From Alphaproteobacteria bacterium (GTDB lineage: Bacteria; Pseudomonadota; Alphaproteobacteria; Rhodobacterales; Rhodobacteraceae): a DNA stretch of 13,860 bases. Numbering within the stretch: the first letter of the stretch is position 1; every line of letters starts with the position of its first letter. Shown one piece after another: positions 5,673 through 13,400 of this stretch. The position numbers and the translations under genes were made by a program. Below the pieces are notes generated by a model. The model was not told where the DNA came from. It did not search any database and was given only the letters and a program-made list of their open reading frames with translations. The stretch covers positions 1 to 13,860 of the forward strand of contig JAJRUE010000273.1 of the NCBI GenBank assembly GCA_024277955.1, written 5' to 3'.

Positions 5673-7118
5673 ATGGCGATGAAAGACGGCAACGGCGACA
5701 GACAAGGCGGCGGCTTCGACCTGGTGGTGATCGGCGCTGGTTCAGCCGGGTTTTCGGCCTCGATCACCGCCGCCGAAGCCGGCAAGCGCGTCGCCCTGAT
5801 CGGGCATGGCACCATCGGCGGCACCTGCGTGAACGTCGGTTGCGTGCCCTCAAAGGCGATGATCCGCGCCGCCGAAGCGGTGCACGCCGGGCCGTCCTCG
5901 GCCCGGTTTGCGGGTATTGCCCCATGCGAGCACGCGCTGGACTGGCCGGCGCTGGTGGCGGACAAGGATGCGCTTGTGGGCAGGTTGCGGCAAAAGAAAT
6001 ACGCCGATCTGCTGCCGCAATACGACAACATCACCTATGTCGACGAAGGCCCGGCCAGCCTGGTGGACGGCGGGGTGCGCGTGGGCACAGGGAACGGCGC
6101 GCGGGTGTTCAAGGCGGGGCGGATCATCATCGCCACCGGCTCGGCCCCGGCAAGGCCGGAGATCGACGGGATCGACGCGGTGCCGGTTCTCGACAGCACC
6201 GCGCTTCTGGCCCTGGAGCGGCTGCCCGAAAGCCTGATCTTCATCGGCGGCGGCTATATCGGGGCCGAGCTGGCGCAGATGATGGCGCGCTTCGGGGTCA
6301 GGGTCACGCTGCTGACCCGCTCGCGGCTGCTGTCGGGCGCGGATCCAGAGGTTTCCGCCGTGCTCGCGCAGGCGTTTCGCGACGAAGGGATCAACCTGCT
6401 CGAAGGGCTGTCCTACAGATCGGTTTCCGGCGGTGCCGACGGGGTCTCGGTGACCATCGAAAAGGACGGTCGCCAGACCACGCTTTCGGCCGCGGCGCTG
6501 GTTGCCACCGCCGGGCGGCGGGCCAATACCGCCGGGCTTGGCCTGACGCAGGCCGGCGTCGAAACCGATGCGCGCGGCGCGATCGTGGTTGGCCCGGACA
6601 TGGCGACCAGCGCGCCGGGCATCTTTGCTGCGGGCGATGTCACCGACCGCGACCAGTTCGTCTACATGGCCGCCTACGGCTCCAAGCTGGCGGCGCGCAA
6701 CGCGGTGCTGGGGGGCGACGGGCGCTATGACAACGCCGCTATGCCCTGGGTGGTATTCACCGACCCGCAGGTCGCCGGCGTCGGTCTGAGCGCGGCCCAG
6801 GCCGAAGCCGCGGGGCTGCGCGTCAAGACCTCGGCCCTGCCGCTGGATCAGGTGCCGCGCGCGCTTGCGGCCAGAAGCACCCGCGGCCTGATCAAGCTGG
6901 TGGCCGACCGGGATACCGACCGTCTTCTGGGCGGCCAGATCATCGCGCCCGAAGGGGCGGACAGCATCCAGACCCTTGTACTGGCGCTGAAATTCTCGAT
7001 GAGCGCACAGGCGCTGGGCGAAACGATCTTTCCCTACCTGACCACCGTCGAGGGGCTCAAGTTGGCGGCGCAGACCTTTGACAGGGACGTGGCCAAGCTC
7101 AGCTGCTGCGCCGGTTGA
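5673..7118 (+). CDS. merA: Mercuric reductase MerA (no N-terminal HMA domain)
   Basis: A cytoplasmic FAD enzyme that reduces Hg(II) to volatile Hg(0) with NADPH; 481 residues. The FAD-binding motif is FDLVVIGAGSAGFSASITAAEAG (about 15-37). The redox disulfide is C52/C57 in GTCVNVGCVPSK. The NAD(P)-binding motif is FIGGGYIGAELAQMMARFG, and the second FAD motif includes GIFAAGDVTDRDQFVYMAA. The dimerisation domain ends with FPYLTTVEGLKLAAQTFDRDV and the C-terminal pair C478-C479 (SCCAG), which carries Hg(II) into the active site of the partner subunit. The active-site tyrosines also appear: Y110 (RQKKY) and Y455 (FPYLT), matching Tn501 Y194 and its C-terminal partner. The protein starts directly at the reductase core, so the MerP-like NmerA domain is absent. 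The AAAGG site at 5666-5670 supports the ATG at 5673. Confidence 0.97.
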   Translation: MAMKDGNGDRQGGGFDLVVIGAGSAGFSASITAAEAGKRVALIGHGTIGGTCVNVGCVPSKAMIRAAEAVHAGPSSARFAGIAPCEHALDWPALVADKDALVGRLRQKKYADLLPQYDNITYVDEGPASLVDGGVRVGTGNGARVFKAGRIIIATGSAPARPEIDGIDAVPVLDSTALLALERLPESLIFIGGGYIGAELAQMMARFGVRVTLLTRSRLLSGADPEVSAVLAQAFRDEGINLLEGLSYRSVSGGADGVSVTIEKDGRQTTLSAAALVATAGRRANTAGLGLTQAGVETDARGAIVVGPDMATSAPGIFAAGDVTDRDQFVYMAAYGSKLAARNAVLGGDGRYDNAAMPWVVFTDPQVAGVGLSAAQAEAAGLRVKTSALPLDQVPRALAARSTRGLIKLVADRDTDRLLGGQIIAPEGADSIQTLVLALKFSMSAQALGETIFPYLTTVEGLKLAAQTFDRDVAKLSCCAG

Positions 7119-7134
7119 TGGCGGGGCCGCGCCG

Positions 7135-7392
7135 ATGACCGCCTGGGAAAACGCCCGCTTCGCCGCCCTGGTCGGGGCCAAGCTGGCGTGCTGCGGCGGC
7201 CTGCTGATCGCAACCGGCGCGCTGTCGCTGGCCGGGCTGGGCACCTTTCTGACGGGCGCCGCGCCGGTGCTGCCGATCCTGGCGGGCGCCGGGCTGGGCG
7301 CATGGGCGCTGTGGACCGCTCGCGGTTGCGCCTGGCGCGCCGGGCGGCGGCTGGCCGCGAGCGCCGAACGCGACAGAGCCGGGACGCCATGA
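7135..7392 (+). CDS. Small two-helix membrane protein with a Cys-Cys pair, mer operon accessory
   Basis: An 85-residue protein not recognised as a named family. Two hydrophobic segments (about residues 10-38 and 41-61) are followed by a basic C-terminal tail (RRLAASAERDRAGTP). The first helix holds the vicinal pair C19-C20 in AKLACCGGLLIATGALSLAGLG, placed as in MerT, MerF and MerC. A third cysteine, C65, lies just after helix 2 in TARGCAW, roughly where MerF has its second cysteine site. Size and topology therefore resemble MerF/MerE. The ATG at 7135 lies 16 bases after the merA stop, and the gene overlaps the next by 4 bases (ATGA), so translation is probably coupled. Inferred: an additional Hg(II) carrier or a thiol partner of the following CcdA-like protein. 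Both remain unproved. Confidence 0.75.
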   Translation: MTAWENARFAALVGAKLACCGGLLIATGALSLAGLGTFLTGAAPVLPILAGAGLGAWALWTARGCAWRAGRRLAASAERDRAGTP

Positions 7393-8210
7393 CCCCGGCG
7401 CTTGTCTTTGCCTTCACCGCCGGGGCGGTGGCCACGGTGAACCCCTGCGGGTTCGCGATGCTGCCGGTCTGGTTTGCCCGCCAGCTGGCCGGGCGCGAAA
7501 ACGATGCCGCGCCGGTGCGCCTGATGCGCGCGATCGCCGCCGGGTTCGGCGCGGCGCTTGGCTTTGTGGCGACCTTCGGGCTGGCGGCGCTGGTGCTCGG
7601 GTCGGGCGCGCTCTGGCTGGGGTTCGCGCTGAAGTATATCGGGGTCGCCCTGGGGCTGGTGCTGATCGTCGCGGGCACGGTGACGCTGTTCGCCATCCCG
7701 CTGCCGCGCCTGCTGGTGGTGGACAAGTGCCGCAGCGCGACGGAACGATACGGGGCCGTAGGGTTCGGGGTGTCCTACGGGGTCGTCTCGCTCACCTGTT
7801 CGCTGCCGGTGTTCATGGGGTCGGTGGGCCTGTCGATCGTCGGCGGGTTCAACCCGCTGTCCAGCGGCACCTTCGCCTTTCTGGCCGGGGCGGCTTCGGT
7901 GCTGGTGCTGGTATCGGTGCTGGCCGCCGCGCTGGGCACCGGGGTGTTCACCGCGATCGGCCGCCGCCAGGGCGTGCTGCGCCGCGTCGCCGGGGCGCTG
8001 ACCCTGCTGGCGGGGGCCTATATCGCGATCTACTTGGGGCAACTGCTGTTTGCGCAGGCCCCCTGGATGCGCGCCATCCTGGATACCGGCGGTTACTGGG
8101 CCGCGATGGCGAGCCGGGCGATTTCCGAGATCGCCGGCCCGCGGGTGCTGCTGTTCCTGCTGCTGGCGACGGTCCCGCTGGCCTGGATCGCCTGGAAGAA
8201 AAAGGGCTGA
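7389..8210 (+). CDS. CcdA/DsbD-transmembrane family thiol-electron transporter in the mer operon
   Basis: A 273-residue polytopic membrane protein of the CcdA/DsbD-beta type, which carries electrons from cytoplasmic thioredoxin to periplasmic thiols. The two core cysteines of the family are present: C20 in ATVNPCGFAMLP at the start of helix 1, and C137 in VSLTCSLPVFMGSVG in the mirrored helix 4. A third cysteine, C114, lies in the loop VVDKCRSATERYG. At least six hydrophobic segments precede a C-terminal pair that ends in AWKKKG; the total is longer than minimal CcdA (about 190-240). No thioredoxin or HMA domain is fused. It is the last gene of the plus-strand mer transcript, coupled to the small Cys-Cys protein by a 4-base overlap. 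Inferred: it keeps MerP or other periplasmic cysteines reduced and able to bind Hg(II). A role in cytochrome c maturation seems less likely because no such genes are nearby. Confidence 0.85.
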   Translation: MTPALVFAFTAGAVATVNPCGFAMLPVWFARQLAGRENDAAPVRLMRAIAAGFGAALGFVATFGLAALVLGSGALWLGFALKYIGVALGLVLIVAGTVTLFAIPLPRLLVVDKCRSATERYGAVGFGVSYGVVSLTCSLPVFMGSVGLSIVGGFNPLSSGTFAFLAGAASVLVLVSVLAAALGTGVFTAIGRRQGVLRRVAGALTLLAGAYIAIYLGQLLFAQAPWMRAILDTGGYWAAMASRAISEIAGPRVLLFLLLATVPLAWIAWKKKG

Positions 8211-8217
8211 AGCGCCC
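8194..8217 (-). terminator. Possible weak terminator for the dehydrogenase gene
   Basis: Read on the minus strand, a GGGC-N6-GCCC hairpin (8217-8204) is followed at once by TTTTTCTTCC. The stem is only 4 bp, so strength is doubtful, but the T-run is rare in this GC-rich sequence and the place, about 50 bases after the dehydrogenase stop, fits. It overlaps the end of the CcdA-like gene. Confidence 0.35.
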
Positions 8218-8267
8218 GACTGGTGGCCCCTTGCCCGCCCCCAGCCCGCCCGAACGGCAAGGCCGCC

Positions 8268-9386
8268 CTACAGCCGGACCCGGCGGTCCGAACGGGCGGC
8301 GTCGGCGATCGCATGGATCACCGCTTCGAATTCCAGCGCGGCGGCAAAGTCGGGGTGCGGCCGGGTTTGCGCGGCGATCGCGCGCAGGAAATCCGCCGCC
8401 TCGATCACCTTGAGGTCGTTGAACCCCAGCTGGTGCCCCGGCGCCGGGCAGAACGCCCCGAAGGGCGCATGTTCGGGGCCGGTCAGGATGGTCTTGAAGC
8501 CCTGCTCGGCCTTCGGTCCGGCGTTCTGGTAGAGGTGCAGTTCGTTCATCCGTTCCTGGTCGAAACAGATCATCCCGGTGGTGCCGTGGACTTCCCAGGC
8601 CAGGCGGCTCTTGCGGCCCCAGGCGGTGCGCGAAGCCGACAGCGACCCCTGGACACCGCTGGCAAAGCGCACCAGCGCGGTGGCGGTGTCTTCGTTCTCG
8701 ACCGGGGCGCGGCCCGACCCGTCGGCCAGCGCCCGGCTGGCATGGACGGTCTGCATGTCGGCCACCAGGCTTTCGACCGGCCCGCACAACCCGCAGGCCA
8801 TGGACACGAGGTGGCAACCCAGATCCCCCAGCGCCCCCAGCCCCGCATCCGCGATCCGGGCGCGCCAGGTCCAGGGCAGGTCCGGGTCGGCCTGATAGTC
8901 TTCGTCCACCCAGCCGCGGAAATGCACGATGTCGCCAATCGCGCCCCCGGCGATCAGCCGCTGCGCATGGGTAAAGGCCGGGTTGCGGATGTAGTTGTAG
9001 CCCACCATCGTCGCCACCCCGCTCGCGCGCGCCGCCTCGGCCATTTCGCGCGCGTCCTCCAGCCCGAGCGCAAGCGGCTTTTCGCACCACACGTGTTTGC
9101 CCGCCGCGATCGCCGCCAGCGCCATTTCCTTGTGCAGGCTGTTGGGGGTGGTGATCGACACGATATCGACCGCCGGGTCTTCGACCAGCGCGCGCCAATC
9201 CCCGGTAGAGCGGGCAAAGCCGAACTGCGCGGCCATTTCGCCGGCGCGCTCGGCCGGGGTGTCGCACAGCAGTTCCAGGCGCGGCGCGGGCACATCGCCA
9301 AAAACCGCGCGCACCGCGCCATAGGCCAGCGCGTGCGCCTTGCCCATGAAACCCGTGCCGATCAGCCCGATCCCCGGATTTTGCAT
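8268..9386 (-). CDS. Gfo/Idh/MocA-family NAD(P)-dependent dehydrogenase, inositol/sugar type
   Basis: A cytoplasmic oxidoreductase of 372 residues. The Rossmann motif is GIGLIGTGFMGKAHA (G7, G10, G12, G15), and the substrate/cofactor motif WCEKPLAL contains the catalytic K103. The C-terminal domain carries GDLGCHLV with D188 and H192, the Asp and His of the catalytic triad in inositol dehydrogenase-like enzymes. The start at 9386 is chosen for its AGGAG site; the upstream in-frame ATG at 9425 lies in the operator. It is divergent from the RpiR-type regulator and near an ABC importer and iolC, so a cyclitol such as myo- or scyllo-inositol, or a related sugar, is the likely substrate. It is longer than typical myo-inositol 2-dehydrogenase IolG (about 330-340), so naming it iolG is not justified. 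Confidence 0.88.
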   Translation of the reverse strand: MQNPGIGLIGTGFMGKAHALAYGAVRAVFGDVPAPRLELLCDTPAERAGEMAAQFGFARSTGDWRALVEDPAVDIVSITTPNSLHKEMALAAIAAGKHVWCEKPLALGLEDAREMAEAARASGVATMVGYNYIRNPAFTHAQRLIAGGAIGDIVHFRGWVDEDYQADPDLPWTWRARIADAGLGALGDLGCHLVSMACGLCGPVESLVADMQTVHASRALADGSGRAPVENEDTATALVRFASGVQGSLSASRTAWGRKSRLAWEVHGTTGMICFDQERMNELHLYQNAGPKAEQGFKTILTGPEHAPFGAFCPAPGHQLGFNDLKVIEAADFLRAIAAQTRPHPDFAAALEFEAVIHAIADAARSDRRVRL

Positions 9387-9403
9387 CGCTTGATCTCCTG
9401 CCG

Positions 9404-9430
9404 TAGAATGGAATAGAATAAACATTCCAT
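9404..9430. promoter_or_regulatory. Operator candidate (AGAA-N6-TTCC) between the dehydrogenase gene and the RpiR-type regulator gene
   Basis: The core AGAA-N6-TTCC is at 9415-9428; its inverse reads GGAA-N6-TTCT, one base away from GGAA-N6-TTCC, the motif reported for the RpiR-type repressor IolR of Sinorhizobium meliloti (recalled, not looked up). The stretch TAGAAT occurs twice ten bases apart (9404 and 9414), adding a half-site on the same DNA face. The site is 18-44 bases upstream of the dehydrogenase start and about 50 before the regulator start, so one site could control both. A near copy is at 10364-10377. Confidence 0.6.
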
Positions 9431-9480
9431 GACCCCTAAACCTTGAAACCGAAAGTCAGTCAAGGTGAATTTGAGGCACG

Positions 9481-10311
9481 ATGACAAATCACCCAACGGC
9501 CCCGCACAACGTCGACGCCTTCCAGGCGCGGCTTATCGAAGTCTCTGACCGCCTGCCGAAAAAGCTGCGCCAATGCGCCGACTATGTGGCCGCGCATTCC
9601 GACAAGATCGCGGTATCCACGGTGGCGGAAATGGCCGAAGGCGCCGGGGTTCAGCCCTCGGCCTTTGTCCGGTTCTGTCAGGTCATGGGCTTTAGCGGCT
9701 ATTCCGAGATGCAGCGGATTTTCCGGCACCGGCACGTGCAGCAATGGCCCGACTATGCGACGCGCCTGGAAAACCTGCGCGCCGCCGGCGACGACAGCCC
9801 ATCGGCGCTACTGGCCGAGTTCGTCGACGCCGGGCGCACATCGCTGGAAAACCTTGCCAACCAGGTGCAAACCGAGGATCTGACCCGTGCAGTCATGGCG
9901 CTTTCCGGGGCTTCGGTCATCCATATCATCGGGCTGAGCCGGGCCTATCCGGTGGCCTGCTACCTGTCCTACGCATTTGAAAAAATGAACATTCCGGCAA
10001 TCCTTCATGACACCGCCGGCAATTTCGACCGGCGCCATTCGATCCTGCCGGGCGACGTTCTTCTGGCGATTTCCTTTGCCCCCTACACCACCGAAACCAT
10101 CGAACTGGCCGAACACGCCCACGCCCAGGGCAACCGGATCATCGCGATCACCGATTCGCTCAACAGCCCGTTTCACACGCTGGGGGCCACCACCCTGCGG
10201 GTTTCCGAAGTCGATGTGGGCGCGTTCCGGGCGCTGTCGGCAACGCTTTCGCTGGCCATCACCCTGGCGGTTTCGGTCGGCGCCAACCGAAAGCACGCCC
10301 GGCGGGGATAG
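9481..10311 (+). CDS. iolR: RpiR/MurR-family transcriptional regulator, probable inositol repressor
   Basis: A 276-residue regulator. The N-terminal HTH_6 domain (about residues 14-90) shows RLPKKLRQCADYVAAHSDKIAVSTVAEMAEGAGVQPSAFVRFCQVMGFSGYSEMQ. The C-terminal sugar-phosphate-binding SIS domain (about 130-260) shows VIHIIGLSRAYPVACYLSYAF, DVLLAISFAPYTTETIELAEHA and NRIIAITDS. In S. meliloti and relatives, proteins of this type repress inositol catabolism. Here the neighbours (divergent dehydrogenase, ABC importer, iolC) and two flanking operator-like sites matching the reported IolR motif support the same job. The ATG at 9481 follows a GAGG site. The effector would be an inositol-derived phosphate, by analogy. 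It could instead govern a different sugar if the importer does not carry inositol. Confidence 0.85.
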   Translation: MTNHPTAPHNVDAFQARLIEVSDRLPKKLRQCADYVAAHSDKIAVSTVAEMAEGAGVQPSAFVRFCQVMGFSGYSEMQRIFRHRHVQQWPDYATRLENLRAAGDDSPSALLAEFVDAGRTSLENLANQVQTEDLTRAVMALSGASVIHIIGLSRAYPVACYLSYAFEKMNIPAILHDTAGNFDRRHSILPGDVLLAISFAPYTTETIELAEHAHAQGNRIIAITDSLNSPFHTLGATTLRVSEVDVGAFRALSATLSLAITLAVSVGANRKHARRG

Positions 10312-10346
10312 CATCCCGGCGTCAGATCACTTTCTGAAAATTTGTG

Positions 10347-10377
10347 TTGCTTTTTCCCGTTATGGAATATTTATTCT
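10347..10377 (+). promoter_or_regulatory. Promoter and operator candidate for the ABC importer operon
   Basis: GGAA-N6-TTCT (10364-10377) lies within TATGGAATATTTATTCTATG. Its inverse agrees with the site at 9414-9432 at all but two positions. A possible -35 TTGCTT (10347-10352) and -10 TTTATT (10370-10375) are 17 bases apart, so the operator would cover the -10 box, the expected position for repression. The leader to the binding-protein start at 10491 is about 105-110 bases with no other clear element. Promoter boxes are weak matches; the operator is the stronger claim. Confidence 0.5.
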
Positions 10378-10490
10378 ATGTCGTCGCTGATGGTGAGTCG
10401 CCGGCGGTTTTGTCCGGGCGGAATTCCGACTTGGGCAGGCCACGGCCAGGCTGTCACCGTCCAACGATCAAAACCTAGGGAGTTACACTG

Positions 10491-11432
10491 ATGAAAAAGA
10501 TACTTACGGCGGCGCTTGCCGCCACCATGCTTCTCGGAGCTTCGGCGACGGTTGCAAGCGCCGAGGGCGAACGCTTTGTGCTGATCAGCCACGCGCCTGA
10601 CAGCGACAGCTGGTGGAACACCATCAAGAACGCCATCAAGATCGCCGGCGACCAGATGGATGTGACCGTCGAATACCGCAACCCGCCTACCGGCGACCTT
10701 GCCGACATGGCGCGCATCGTCGAACAGGCGGCGGCTTCGGGGCCGGACGGGATCATCGTGACGATTGCCGATTTCGACGTCCTGCAGGGGCCGATCACCT
10801 CGGCCGTGGACCAGGGCATTCCGGTGATTACCATCAACTCGGGCACCGCCGAACAGTCCGAAGCGCTGGGCGCGCTGATGCATGTGGGCCAGCCGGAATA
10901 TACCGCCGGTAACGAGGCCGGCAAACGCGCCAAGAAGGCCGGCGTCAAGTCGTTCCTTTGCGTGAACCACTACATCACCAACCCGGCCTCGGTCGAACGT
11001 TGCCAGGGCTTTGCCGATGCGATCGGCGCTGACCTCAAATCCAGCATGATCGACAGCGGCCAGGACCCGGCCGAGATCAAGAACAAGGTGCTGGCCTATC
11101 TGACCGCCAACCCGAACACCGACGCGGTGCTGACGCTGGGCCCGACCTCGGCCCACCCGACGCTGGCGGCGCTGGACCAGGCCGGGCTGAAGGGTGAAAT
11201 CTATTTCGGCACCTTCGACCTGTCCGGTGAGATCGCCGCGGCGATCAAAGAAGGCACGATCGCCTTTGGCATCGACCAGCAGCCCTTCCTGCAAGGCTAC
11301 CTGCCGGTGGTGATCCTGACCAACTATGCGCGCTATGGCGTGCTGCCCTCGGGCAACATCAACTCTGGTCCCGGATTCATCACCAAGGACAACATCTCGC
11401 TGGTCGAGAAATACGCGGGCGTTTACCGCTAG
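10491..11432 (+). CDS. Sugar ABC transporter periplasmic binding protein (RbsB/Peripla_BP_4 type)
   Basis: A 313-residue exported protein with a clear signal peptide (residues 1-24, MKKILTAALAATMLLGASAT... cleaved after ASA). The mature part is the type I periplasmic fold of ribose/fructose/inositol importers: RFVLISHAPDSDSWWNTIKNA, DMARIVEQAAASGPDGIIVTIAD, GIPVITINSG in the first lobe; NTDAVLTLGPTSAHPTLAAL, IYFGTFDLSGEIAAAIKEGTIAFGIDQQPFLQGYLPV in the second. The ATG follows GGGAG (10478-10482). It opens the importer operon behind an operator-like site, and a strong stem-loop follows the gene, as often seen where binding protein is made in excess. Context (iolC, RpiR regulator) suggests inositol as ligand; similarity in architecture to FrcB-type proteins leaves fructose or another sugar possible. 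Confidence 0.9.
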   Translation: MKKILTAALAATMLLGASATVASAEGERFVLISHAPDSDSWWNTIKNAIKIAGDQMDVTVEYRNPPTGDLADMARIVEQAAASGPDGIIVTIADFDVLQGPITSAVDQGIPVITINSGTAEQSEALGALMHVGQPEYTAGNEAGKRAKKAGVKSFLCVNHYITNPASVERCQGFADAIGADLKSSMIDSGQDPAEIKNKVLAYLTANPNTDAVLTLGPTSAHPTLAALDQAGLKGEIYFGTFDLSGEIAAAIKEGTIAFGIDQQPFLQGYLPVVILTNYARYGVLPSGNINSGPGFITKDNISLVEKYAGVYR

Positions 11433-11448
11433 GATCTGACGCCAATGC

Positions 11449-11475
11449 GCGGGCGGCGGCTGGATCGCCGCCCGC
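11449..11475 (+). other. Strong stem-loop between binding-protein and permease genes
   Basis: GCGGGCGGCG (11449-11458), loop GCTGGAT, and CGCCGCCCGC (11466-11475) form a perfect 10-bp stem, 17 bases after the binding-protein stop. No T-run follows, so it is not a standard terminator. Such hairpins in importer operons often shield the upstream mRNA from 3' decay and lower downstream expression, giving more binding protein than permease. That role is inferred. Confidence 0.7.
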
Positions 11476-11482
11476 CACCCAA

Positions 11483-11498
11483 GAATTCAAGAATTCAA
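11483..11498. repeat. Two tandem copies of GAATTCAA
   Basis: GAATTCAA occurs twice head to tail, just after the stem-loop and before the permease ribosome site AGGGA (11502-11506). It is an AT-rich unstructured spacer that may help ribosome entry; no other meaning is evident. Confidence 0.6.
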
Positions 11499-11514
11499 AA
11501 CAGGGATTCAGACC

Positions 11515-12620
11515 ATGTCCGCGACAACTGACGAACGGGTCAAACAGGTCTCGAAGCTGAGACACCTGATGATCCGGCCCGAGCTTGGCGCCATTTCCGG
11601 CGTGATCCTGGTATTCGCATTTTTCCTGATGATTGCCGGCGACAGCGGCATGTTCGCGCCGCAAGGTATCCAGAACTGGACGGTGGTTTCGGCCCAGTTT
11701 GCCATTATCGCGGTGGGCGCCTGCCTGCTGATGATCGCCGGGGAATTCGACCTGTCGGTGGGTTCGATGATCGGCTTTTCCGGCATCGTCATCGCCATAC
11801 TTTCGGTGCAGTGGGGCTGGCCGGTGTGGTCGGCGATCCTGGTGGCCTTTGTGCTTTCGGTGGCCATCGGCGCGCTGAACGGCTTTCTGGTGATCCGCAC
11901 CGGGCTGCCCAGCTTCATCGTCACGCTGGCGTTTCTGTATATCCTGCGCGGTCTCACCATCTGGCTGTCGATCCTGACCACCCAGAAAACCGTGATCGGC
12001 GGGGTCAAGAAGGTGGCCGAGGGCGACTGGCTGGCGCCGGTCTTCGGCGGCAAGATATTCACCGGGTTCTTTCAGTGGATGGGTGATCAGGGCTGGATCG
12101 AGACCTTTTCGCGCGGCACCCGCGCCGGGCAACCGGTGGTCGAAGGCATCCCGATGCTGGTCATCTGGGCGCTGGCGCTGATCATCTTCGGGCAGATCCT
12201 GCTGACCAAGACGCGCTTTGGCAACTGGATCTTTGCCTCTGGCGGCGACGCGCAGGCGGCGCGCTACGTCGGTGTGCCGGTGAACAAGGTGAAAATCCTG
12301 ATGTTCATGTTCACCGCCTTTTGCGCCACGGTATTCGCAACCGCCCAGGTAATGGAATTCGGCTCTGCCGCCGCCGACCGCGGTCTGCTCAAGGAATTCG
12401 AAGCGATCATCTCGGTGGTCATCGGCGGCGCGCTGCTGACCGGCGGCTACGGTTCGGTCGTGGGCGCGGCGCTGGGGGCGCTGATCTTTGGCGTGGTGCA
12501 GCAGGGGCTGTTCTTTTCCGGCGCCGAAAGTTCGCTGTTCCGGGTGTTCCTGGGCACCATCCTGATCCTGGCGGTGATCCTGAACACCTACATCCGCCGC
12601 ATTATCACGGGAGAACGCTG

Positions 12621-12621
<1 letters not shown>
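11515..12621 (+). CDS. Sugar ABC transporter permease (RbsC/FrcC type)
   Basis: A 368-residue inner-membrane permease of the BPD_transp_2 family. Landmarks in order: LISA-type first helix GVILVFAFFLMIAG, the signature VGACLLMIAGEFDLSVGSMIGFSG (about residues 72-95), NGFLVIRTGLPSFIVTLAFLYILRGL, the ATPase-contact loop ASGGDAQAARYVGVPVNKVK (about 242-261), and FEAIISVVIGGALLTGGYGSVVGAALGALIFGVVQQG near the end. A long insertion (about residues 157-215) between the central helices is typical of the FrcC-like branch rather than of RbsC (about 320 residues). The single permease gene implies a homodimer. The stop overlaps the ATPase start by one base (TGATG), so the two are translationally coupled. 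Confidence 0.92.

Positions 12622-13396
<775 letters not shown>

Positions 13397-13400
<4 letters not shown>

Noticed and set aside
5850..8042. Open frame of 730 codons on the minus strand across merA and its neighbours
   Set aside because: Antisense to merA, the Cys-Cys protein and the CcdA-like gene, all with conserved motifs; the translation is Gln/Arg/His-rich with no domain.
3024..8210. mer region as a recently acquired transposon
   Set aside because: No inverted terminal repeats, transposase, resolvase or direct target repeats are visible, and base composition and codon use match the neighbouring genes.
7948..9267. Open frame of 439 codons on the minus strand
   Set aside because: Out-of-frame shadow of the Gfo/Idh/MocA gene, running on antisense to the CcdA-like gene.
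10305..10337. Two small hairpins after the RpiR-type gene (GGGAT-AGC-ATCCC and TCAGA-N6-TCTGA) as a terminator
   Set aside because: Five-base stems with tight loop or weak pairs; the first overlaps the stop codon and neither is followed by a convincing T-run.
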